Assembly (NCBI GenBank): GCA_002631855.1
Contig: NTLF01000017.1
Location: forward strand, 248,001-312,000
Direction of reading: 5' to 3'
DNA length: 64,000 nucleotides
Origin: Zunongwangia sp. ESRF-bin46
GTDB lineage: Bacteria; Bacteroidota; Bacteroidia; Flavobacteriales; Flavobacteriaceae
Shown here: positions 57,861 through 64,000 of the stretch, in pieces
Layout of the letters: each line of letters opens with the position of its first letter
Position numbering within the stretch: the stretch's first letter is position 1
The notes under the pieces: model-generated
The model's input: the letters and a program-made list of their open reading frames with translations, nothing else
The model's database searches: none
What the model was told of the DNA's origin: nothing
Translations under genes and position numbers: made by a program

Positions 57861-59738
57861 TTATTTACCGTCCATTTTGTCTTTCAAGTCTTGAAGTTTT
57901 TGATTGGCATCACCTAGAGTAGTCTTAGACTCTTCGGCTTGTGCAGCTTGCTTTTTAGCAGCAGCTTTTACAATCTTAGCTTCTTCTTCTTTATGGATTA
58001 CCATATGTGAAACAACCACTTTCTTGAATTCTTTGTTGAATTCAATAATTTGGAATTCTGCTTCTTCACCTTTTTGAAGATCTGTTCCATCTTCTTTTTC
58101 TAAGTGACGTTTTGGTACAAATGCTGTGATGTCATCGTTAAACTCGATCGTTGCTCCTTTGTCTACTATTTCGTCAATCTTAGCAGTGTGCTTAGTTCCT
58201 ACAGCAAACTCACCTTCGTACTTATCCCAAGGGTTGTCTTCTGTTTGTTTGTGGCCTAAACTTAACTTGCGTCCTTCAACATCTAATTCAAGAACAACAA
58301 CGTCTAATTCAGCTCCAATTTCAGTAAATTCACTTGGGTGCTTGATTTTCTTAGTCCAAGAAAGATCGCTAATGTAAATTAGTCCATCAATTCCTTCTTC
58401 TAATTCAACAAATACACCAAAGTTTGTAAAGTTACGTACAATACCTGTGTGTCTAGAACCTACAGGGTATTTAGTAGTAATATCAGTCCATGGATCTGGT
58501 GTTAATTGCTTAATACCAAGAGACATTTTACGGTCTTCTTTGTCCATAGTTAGGATTTGAGCTTCAACCTCATCACCAACATTTACGAAATCTTGTGCGC
58601 TACGTAAGTGCGTAGACCAAGACATTTCGCTAACGTGGATTAATCCTTCAACACCTTCAGCAACTTCAATAAATGCACCGTAGTCTGCAATAACAACTAC
58701 TTTACCTTTTACTTTATCACCTACTTTAAGGTCATCTCCAAGAGCATCCCATGGGTGAGCTTTCAATTGCTTAAGACCTAATTGAATACGTGTTTTATCC
58801 TCATCAAAGTCAAGGATTACAACGTTTAATTTCTGGTCAAGGTCAACAATCTCGTTCGGGTGGTTGATACGAGACCAAGAAAGGTCTGTAATGTGTACCA
58901 ATCCGTCAACACCTCCAAGGTCAACAAATACACCGTATGAAGTAATGTTTTTAACAACACCTTCCAGTACTTGTCCTTTTTCAAGCTGCCCGATAATTTC
59001 TTTTTTCTGTTCTTCGATATCCGCTTCGATAAGTGCTTTATGCGAAACAACAACGTTTTTAAATTCGTGGTTGATTTTCACAACTTTGAATTCCATTGTT
59101 TTTCCTACATATGCATCGTAATCACGGATAGGCTTCACATCTATTTGCGAACCTGGCAAGAAAGCTTCAATACCGAATACATCTACAATCATACCACCTT
59201 TAGTACGGCACTTAACATAACCGTTAACAATAGTAGCATCATCGTGAGCATCATTAACCCGCTCCCAAGCTTTAATAGTTCTAGCCTTACGGTGAGAAAG
59301 AATTAATTGTCCTGTACTGTCTTCGCGTACATCGATCAATACTTCTACTTTGTCACCAACTTTAAGGTCTGGATTGTAACGAAACTCGTTTAAAGAGATA
59401 ACACCTTCACTTTTCGCATTGATGTCGATAATAGCATCACGATCTGTAATATAAACTACTTCTCCTTCTACTACCTCATCATCTAATGTGTCAACAAAGT
59501 TTTCTGTAACTAATTTTTCAAACTCTTCTAGCTTACCGTCATCGATTGGGTCAATACCCTCTTCATAGTTGTGCCAGTTGAATTCTTCTAAAAATTGTTT
59601 AGGATCTCTTTGCTTTAAAGAAAGTTCTTCTTGAGGTTTTTGAGTTTCCTCAGTAGCTTTTTGTTCTGCAACAGCTACATCTTCTTGTTTTTCTGCAGCT
59701 TTTTCTTTTGCTGCATCTTTGTTTGCTTTATCAGCCAT
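57861..59738 (-). CDS. rpsA: 30S ribosomal protein S1
   Basis: 625 residues, binding mRNA on the 30S subunit during initiation. After an acidic, Glu/Gln/Lys-rich N-terminal extension (1-50) there are six S1 repeats from about 75: VYITDRDAIIDINAKSEG, VKCRTKGGMIVDVFG, VKNITSYGVFVDLGGVDG, VVIADYGAFIEVAEGVEG, VRNFTNFGVFVELEEGIDG and a last diverged IDEIVDKGATIEFND. A basic Lys/Ala-rich C-terminus ends the chain. Because Bacteroidota mRNAs lack Shine-Dalgarno sites, S1 is expected to matter for AT-rich leaders like those seen here. Upstream neighbour is cmk, 213 bases away. Confidence 0.97.
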   Translation of the reverse strand: MADKANKDAAKEKAAEKQEDVAVAEQKATEETQKPQEELSLKQRDPKQFLEEFNWHNYEEGIDPIDDGKLEEFEKLVTENFVDTLDDEVVEGEVVYITDRDAIIDINAKSEGVISLNEFRYNPDLKVGDKVEVLIDVREDSTGQLILSHRKARTIKAWERVNDAHDDATIVNGYVKCRTKGGMIVDVFGIEAFLPGSQIDVKPIRDYDAYVGKTMEFKVVKINHEFKNVVVSHKALIEADIEEQKKEIIGQLEKGQVLEGVVKNITSYGVFVDLGGVDGLVHITDLSWSRINHPNEIVDLDQKLNVVILDFDEDKTRIQLGLKQLKAHPWDALGDDLKVGDKVKGKVVVIADYGAFIEVAEGVEGLIHVSEMSWSTHLRSAQDFVNVGDEVEAQILTMDKEDRKMSLGIKQLTPDPWTDITTKYPVGSRHTGIVRNFTNFGVFVELEEGIDGLIYISDLSWTKKIKHPSEFTEIGAELDVVVLELDVEGRKLSLGHKQTEDNPWDKYEGEFAVGTKHTAKIDEIVDKGATIEFNDDITAFVPKRHLEKEDGTDLQKGEEAEFQIIEFNKEFKKVVVSHMVIHKEEEAKIVKAAAKKQAAQAEESKTTLGDANQKLQDLKDKMDGK

Positions 59739-59951
59739 TTAATATAATGTTTGTGAAATCCATTTTAAAAGATTCTGAATTTCAACAATTTGTATTCTGT
59801 GTTGTTACAAGAAGTTACCGCGACCATCCCACAGAAGGATTTAAATTTAGTTTTGTCGTTCCTTTTATTCTTGCCTCGTCGCTAAAAGGAGTGCAAAATT
59901 ACTGTTTTTCTTTTGATAATCAAAGTGTTTTGAAGAAATCTCTTCTGAAGA

Positions 59952-60647
59952 TCATACCCTCCCGGCTATTCGGTCTTTGGCAAGTTGTAAAATGATGTGA
60001 AATTGATCTTCCAAGTTCATCTCACTGTTGTCAATTTCAATGGCATCGGCTGCCTTTCGTAAAGGGGAATCTTTACGGGTAGTGTCTATATGGTCACGTT
60101 CTTGAACGTTTTTTAAAACTTCTTTAAACGTAACTTGGTCACCACGCTCTGAGAGCTCATCATAGCGGCGTTTGGCCCGTTCTTCTGCGGAAGCGTTCAT
60201 AAAGATTTTCAACTCAGCTTCTGGTAAGACAACGGTTCCAATATCGCGACCGTCCATTACAACGCCTTTCTCAAAACCCATTCGCTGTTGTTGTTCTACC
60301 AATTTTTTTCTCACTTCGGAAACCGTGGCGATTGGGCTTACAAATTCTGAAACATCTAATGTCCTTATTTCGCTTTCTACATTTTTTCCGTTAAGGAATA
60401 TTTCAGCTTTTGCCGTAGGACTGCTTTTTTTGAATTCCAAATGAATTTCTGATAGTTTTTTGATTAGCCCTTCCCTATCAAATTTTTCTTCAGAAATAAA
60501 ACTATTTTCCATAGCATACAGCGTTACGGCGCGATACATAGCGCCGGTATCGATATACACATATTCTAACCAATCTGCCAATTGCTTGGCGACTGTACTT
60601 TTTCCTGTAGATGAGTAGCCGTCTATGGCAATGGTAATTTTATGCAT
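59952..60647 (-). CDS. cmk: (d)CMP kinase
   Basis: 231-residue cytidylate kinase making (d)CDP from (d)CMP with ATP. P-loop GYSSTGKST at 10-18, DTGAMYRAVTLYAM near 33, MDGRDIGTVVLPEAELKIFMNAS near 128, R-rich lid ERAKRRYDEL and final DSPLRKAADAIEIDNSEM. Length is typical. It overlaps the porQ stop by one base and lies before rpsA; the cmk-rpsA neighbourhood is conserved in many bacteria. Confidence 0.97.
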   Translation of the reverse strand: MHKITIAIDGYSSTGKSTVAKQLADWLEYVYIDTGAMYRAVTLYAMENSFISEEKFDREGLIKKLSEIHLEFKKSSPTAKAEIFLNGKNVESEIRTLDVSEFVSPIATVSEVRKKLVEQQQRMGFEKGVVMDGRDIGTVVLPEAELKIFMNASAEERAKRRYDELSERGDQVTFKEVLKNVQERDHIDTTRKDSPLRKAADAIEIDNSEMNLEDQFHIILQLAKDRIAGRV

Positions 60648-61669
60648 TATTGTAGGTCTATATTGAGTCCGAAAGTACTCGTTGAAGCGGCCAAACTATA
60701 CTGAGCATAAGAATAACTTAATCGAAGTTTGTTCAGTTTTATGGAAAAACCACCGCTTAAACCGGCAAAGGCACGCTGTTCTAAAATTCTTAGTTCTTCT
60801 GCCCTACGCAAATTATAACCCAAACGAAGGTTAAAACCTCCTTCGGGAAACAACTCAATCCCTACAATCATATGGCGGAATGCATTATCAATAAAGTTAA
60901 TTTTTTCACCTGTGCTATTTCCTTCCAAATCTGTTTGATCACGATTTGGATTTGCAAAGGCTATATTCCATCGTTGCATATTTTCTAGAGTAAAATGCCA
61001 ACGAATAGGAATGTTTTTAAGGGTTTGTGATATCCCGAAAACTAATTCGAAAGGTAGTTTTTCGTAGGTTTCATGATATGGTGTAATTTGCGTACCTAGG
61101 TTTCTAGCAACTCCAGTAATATGTAAATCCCAATCTTCATAAACATACATAACACCAATATCGGTAGCAACTCCAAAAGAGCTGTATTGTTCTAGTTTTG
61201 ATGATATAAACTTCACATTGGCGCCTACATAAAAATCGGTAAACGCGATATTACGAGCGTGACCAAAAGAAACGGCTACTTCTCCACCACTAAAACTATT
61301 AGTTGCATTTCCTTGTTCGTCATAACCATCAAATTTTCCGTAGTTAATATAAGTGACCCCTGCATTAATTACTTGTGTACGGCGGTCCCAAGCATAGGCA
61401 TAGGCTGCAGTTCCATAATTTACATCTCCAATATAATTTGCATAATTAAGCGAAAATTGATTATCCATCTCCGGATTAATGGCTGCAGGGTTAAAAAGTG
61501 CTTGCGTGGGATCGTAATCGTAATTAGTGACCGTCTTACCGCCTAGGGCAGCTTGTCGTGGGGAATTTACTAAGTTTAAAAACTGATACGTTGAACGTCC
61601 TCCTACTTGCGCTACAGCAGTAGTTGATAGTAAGATTGTAAATAATAAGAAGTAAACCTTTTGGTTCAT
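60647..61669 (-). CDS. porQ: Type IX secretion system outer-membrane protein PorQ
   Basis: 340 residues, Sec signal (TTAVAQ, about 21). The N-terminus GGRSTYQFLNLVNSPRQAALGGK followed by FNPAAINPEMDNQFSLNYANY is the PorQ pattern, as is the long series of outer-membrane beta strands ending in an aromatic-rich C-terminus (TFGLNIDLQ). PorQ works with PorU and others in T9SS cargo handling at the outer membrane. Its cmk overlap (one base) makes the pair a conserved unit. Two predicted T9SS cargoes are encoded at 12.5 and 62.0 kb. Confidence 0.92.
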   Translation of the reverse strand: MNQKVYFLLFTILLSTTAVAQVGGRSTYQFLNLVNSPRQAALGGKTVTNYDYDPTQALFNPAAINPEMDNQFSLNYANYIGDVNYGTAAYAYAWDRRTQVINAGVTYINYGKFDGYDEQGNATNSFSGGEVAVSFGHARNIAFTDFYVGANVKFISSKLEQYSSFGVATDIGVMYVYEDWDLHITGVARNLGTQITPYHETYEKLPFELVFGISQTLKNIPIRWHFTLENMQRWNIAFANPNRDQTDLEGNSTGEKINFIDNAFRHMIVGIELFPEGGFNLRLGYNLRRAEELRILEQRAFAGLSGGFSIKLNKLRLSYSYAQYSLAASTSTFGLNIDLQ

Positions 61670-61974
61670 GTACAGTAGTTACCTTAATTCTATACCTTTT
61701 AACGACTGCAATATTAATTTATTTTTAGGGAATACGAAATGATTTAAGTTTACTTTACTTTTTAGGCTTGAGGCCTTGGCTAAAAGAACAACGATTTAAC
61801 GTTTTAAGATATTTTTTTGTATTTTTTCATGGTGATACTTCCAACAATTATATTTTTGACACTACAGAGATCAGTATCAATCTGGACATTTCCAGTTACC
61901 CGACCGCACCTATGCTGTTGCATTGTCTGCGATGGCGATATCCAAGGTTCTAAAAACCTATTAAAACAATAATC
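61670..61974. other. 305-base gene-free spacer between porQ and the T9SS cargo
   Basis: No convincing gene on either strand. A 61-codon plus-strand frame at 61768-61953 has no signal peptide, no recognised motif and an unusual residue mix. The only regulatory-looking site is the TATTTTTG box at 61851. The stretch around 61885-61945 is less AT-rich than the rest and could belong to a leader RNA of about 100 bases; nothing more is visible. Confidence 0.5.
61851..61858 (+). promoter_or_regulatory. TATTTTTG -7 box upstream of the small T9SS cargo
   Basis: Exact TAnnTTTG match, 117 bases before the ATG at 61975, which would give a leader of roughly 100 bases. No -33 box is evident, so this is tentative. 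Confidence 0.3.
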
Positions 61975-62682
61975 ATGAAAAAAATACTCATAACCCTACT
62001 AATAAGTATGGCATATTCGTTTAATTATGCCCAAGACCCACAGCTTTTTGAAAATGATTGGTATTTACACGAATTGATCATCGACGGGGAAAGCCATCTA
62101 CCGCCCTCTAATGATGAAGTGGAGTATATCCCTTTGAATTTCTATTCGGATAAATTTTCAGATAGATTTGATACTATTGTATGTGAGGGCTTAACAGGCG
62201 ACAATATAACGATTTCAGCAGTGGATATATTTGTAGAGAGTTTTCTTATTTTAATAGACGAGCCTTGTAATTTAACCGAAAATAATGAGTATGAATCGCT
62301 ATATTATGGTGGTTTTTTTCATTGGCAAGAAGCAAATAAAACTTTTGATTACGAAATAACAGAGAGCGATAACACCTTAACTCTAACATTGATCAATGAA
62401 GATGGAAATGTTGCAATGCATGGTAATAAATTATTAGCAAGCCAAGGTTTTGAAAATACACAAACATTTATTTATCCTAATCCAGTACAAAAAACACTCT
62501 ATATTGAAAATAAAACAGCTATAATAAAAAAAATTAGCGTATATGGTGCATCGGGCAAAGTCCTTTTACAAAGTAATGACAATACAAGCCAAGTTAACCT
62601 TGAAAACCTGTCAAGTGGGTTGCTATTTGTAGTACTCGAAACCGACCAAGGGATATTTACAAAAAAGGTAGTTAAAAATTAA
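61975..62682 (+). CDS. Small secreted protein with T9SS type A sorting domain
   Basis: 235 residues, Sec signal (SFNYAQ, about 19). Residues about 20-150 are a lipocalin-like/unknown region with two Cys (FDTIVCEG and DEPCNLTE) that may pair. The T9SS type A sorting domain begins at QTFIYPNPVQKTLYIEN (about 163) and ends VVLETDQGIFTKKVVKN. It is predicted to leave the cell through the T9SS. It lies next to porQ but on the opposite strand, separated by a 305-base spacer, so it is probably inserted into an otherwise conserved lon-porQ-cmk neighbourhood. Confidence 0.85.
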   Translation: MKKILITLLISMAYSFNYAQDPQLFENDWYLHELIIDGESHLPPSNDEVEYIPLNFYSDKFSDRFDTIVCEGLTGDNITISAVDIFVESFLILIDEPCNLTENNEYESLYYGGFFHWQEANKTFDYEITESDNTLTLTLINEDGNVAMHGNKLLASQGFENTQTFIYPNPVQKTLYIENKTAIIKKISVYGASGKVLLQSNDNTSQVNLENLSSGLLFVVLETDQGIFTKKVVKN

Positions 62683-62713
62683 AAAAGCCCAAAACTTCTG
62701 GTTTTGGGCTTTT
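62683..62713. terminator. Bidirectional hairpin terminator between T9SS cargo and lon
   Basis: Perfect 13-bp arms AAAAGCCCAAAAC (62683-62695) and GTTTTGGGCTTTT (62701-62713), loop TTCTG. Placed directly after the cargo's stop and 17 bases before the stop of lon. Confidence 0.92.
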
Positions 62714-62729
62714 CACTATAAAATAAGTC

Positions 62730-64000
62730 CTACAACTTTTTAGCGTTCTTTACCTTCTGTTTGGTAAGTGCTAAATCCAGTACATCGCTCATATCTTTTA
62801 CATAATGAAACGTCAATCCTTTTAAGTATTCAGGTTTAATTTCATCGATGTCACGCTTATTGTCTTCACACAATAAAATTTCTTTAATGTGAGCTCGCTT
62901 GGCAGCCAATATTTTTTCTTTGATTCCACCAACGGGAAGCACTTTTCCACGTAACGTGATTTCACCTGTCATCGCAATGCTTTTCTTTACTTTACGTTGC
63001 GTAAACAAAGAAACTAAAGACGTTAACATCGTTATACCCGCACTTGGTCCGTCTTTAGGCGTAGCCCCTTCTGGGACGTGTACGTGCACATTGTATTTCT
63101 CAAATATATCTGGCGAAATGCCTAATTCTTCTGCATTCGATTTTATGTATTCCAACGCAATGGTTGCCGATTCTTTCATCACCTTACCAAGGTTTCCAGT
63201 CATATTTAACTGTCCTTTACCTTTAGAAAGTGTAGATTCTATAAAAAGGATATCTCCTCCAACACGCGTCCAAGCCAATCCTGTAACCACTCCGGCTACG
63301 TCGTTGTTTTCATATTTATTACGTTCTAGTTTGGGACTTCCTAATGCTTCAACCACAGTTTCATTGGTTACTTTCTTCTCATATTCCTCATCCATTGCTA
63401 TTTTCATAGCTGCAAAACGAACCATTTTGGCAATTTGCTTTTCTAAACTACGAACACCACTTTCACGCGTATATCCCTCTACTATTTTCTCTAATTGCTT
63501 TTTACCAACTTTAAGGTCGTCTTTTGTAAGACCGTGTTCTTCTAATTGCTTTGGTAATAAGTGGCGTTTGGCAATTTCAACTTTTTCTTCCACCGTATAA
63601 CCCGTAACATTAATGATTTCCATACGGTCACGAAGCGCAGGTTGAATGGTGCTTAAGCTATTTGAAGTGGCTATAAACATCACTTTAGACAAATCGTACC
63701 CCAACTCTAAGAAGTTATCATAAAAAGCATTGTTTTGCTCGGGGTCTAATACTTCCAACATTGCCGAAGAAGGATCTCCTTGACTTCCTATAGAAAGTTT
63801 ATCTATTTCATCTAATACAAAGACTGGATTACTTGTTCCTGCTTTTTTTATGTTCTTAACAATACGTCCTGGCATAGCACCAATATAGGTTTTACGGTGT
63901 CCGCGTATTTCGGCTTCATCCCGTAAACCACCTAGTGACATTCTCACGTATTCTCTACCCAAAGCTTCAGCAATAGATTTACCCAGCGATGTTTTACCAA
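62730..64000 (-). CDS. lon: ATP-dependent Lon protease (5' part outside window)
   Basis: About 422 residues of the C-terminal part of Lon, the AAA+ serine protease that degrades damaged and regulatory proteins. The frame continues unbroken to the window edge, where [17 protein letters not shown] shows the end of the Walker A motif; Walker B follows in [11 protein letters not shown], then the AAA lid and the protease domain with catalytic Ser in [11 protein letters not shown] and catalytic Lys in [15 protein letters not shown]. The TTG at 63960-63962 is not a start; the real start lies beyond 64000. The C-terminus is a short basic tail (QKVKNAKKL). Confidence 0.97.
   Translation of the reverse strand, partial: GKTSLGKSIAEALGREYVRMSLGGLRDEAEIRGHRKTYIGAMPGRIVKNIKKAGTSNPVFVLDEIDKLSIGSQGDPSSAMLEVLDPEQNNAFYDNFLELGYDLSKVMFIATSNSLSTIQPALRDRMEIINVTGYTVEEKVEIAKRHLLPKQLEEHGLTKDDLKVGKKQLEKIVEGYTRESGVRSLEKQIAKMVRFAAMKIAMDEEYEKKVTNETVVEALGSPKLERNKYENNDVAGVVTGLAWTRVGGDILFIESTLSKGKGQLNMTGNLGKVMKESATIALEYIKSNAEELGISPDIFEKYNVHVHVPEGATPKDGPSAGITMLTSLVSLFTQRKVKKSIAMTGEITLRGKVLPVGGIKEKILAAKRAHIKEILLCEDNKRDIDEIKPEYLKGLTFHYVKDMSDVLDLALTKQKVKNAKKL

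Noticed and set aside
61768-61953. 61-codon plus-strand reading frame in the porQ/cargo spacer
   Set aside because: No signal, no motif, odd residue mix, and the only promoter-like box in the spacer lies inside it.
62899-63600. 233-codon plus-strand reading frame
   Set aside because: Entirely antisense to the highly conserved Lon protease domain; residues are those expected from the complementary strand of a coding region.
1-64000. tRNA, rRNA, CRISPR, insertion sequence, integrase or prophage
   Set aside because: None was recognised by eye on either strand: no CCA-ended cloverleaf, no regularly spaced repeats, no transposase motif and no attachment-like direct repeats flanking any region. 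A covariance-model scan could still find a missed RNA.

Overview
The window is an AT-rich, gene-dense piece of a Bacteroidota chromosome, almost certainly from a marine-type member of the Flavobacteriaceae. The evidence is a type IX secretion system (T9SS) component (PorQ) and two secreted proteins with T9SS C-terminal sorting domains, a short primary sigma factor without region 1.1, BshA of bacillithiol synthesis, a fused E1 alpha/beta 2-oxoacid dehydrogenase, GH3/beta-lactamase fusions, promoters with the Bacteroidota -7 box TAnnTTTG, and start codons preceded by A-rich leaders rather than Shine-Dalgarno sites. I see no tRNA or rRNA gene, CRISPR array, insertion sequence, integrase or phage module; it reads as core chromosome with a few accessory secreted proteins.

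Layout. 1-3.6 kb (minus): OmpA-type glycine-zipper lipoprotein, lipocalin-like lipoprotein, a 53-residue DUF1328 membrane protein and the fused E1 enzyme. 3.7-6.9 kb (plus): a tightly coupled operon of a 2-oxoglutarate/Fe(II)-type oxygenase, a SUI1-like factor, a nucleoside phosphorylase and a cytosolic NMT1-like binding protein, then a 35-residue membrane peptide and a terminator that overlaps the end of ung. 7.6-15.4 kb (plus): a MutS2 homologue without Smr domain, a DCC thiol protein, a histidine kinase/response regulator pair and a 961-residue T9SS cargo. 15.5-17.4 kb: a MuiA/DUF4139 protein carrying an inserted carboxypeptidase-regulatory-like domain.

17.4-20.4 kb (minus) holds the most interesting unit: a three-gene, translationally coupled operon of a glutathione-synthetase-like ATP-grasp ligase, an N-formylglutamate-amidohydrolase-like enzyme and a QEGLA/DUF1704 (MATCAP-type) metallocarboxypeptidase, headed by a 10-bp-arm inverted repeat over a -7-like box. 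Because bshA in the same window points to bacillithiol, this operon is better read as a ligase/peptidase modification system than as glutathione synthesis.

20.5-37 kb: a secreted QVGIGT-type protein, a dicarboxylate/amino-acid symporter, aroC, an LpxH-like phosphoesterase, a large FAD/Fe-S oxidoreductase, a small beta-barrel, an M19-like dipeptidase, a PrcB-like lipoprotein, bshA, a GH3/serine-hydrolase fusion and several small conserved proteins. 37-50 kb: rpoD, an SLC13-type transporter, three separate MscS-family channels, an OmpA lipoprotein with a palindromic promoter, an SDR enzyme, a VanX-like dipeptidase, an M16 protease and an EEP-fold membrane hydrolase. 50-64 kb: thioesterase/DUF72 pair, a LolA-like secreted protein, a 1030-residue sortilin/BNR-type protein, an aldehyde dehydrogenase, then the housekeeping block rpsA-cmk-porQ, a small T9SS cargo and the 3' two-thirds or less of lon, cut by the window edge.

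Many plus-strand genes end at strong hairpin-U terminators, several of them bidirectional between convergent genes. All functional names rest on motif reading by eye; no database search was run.
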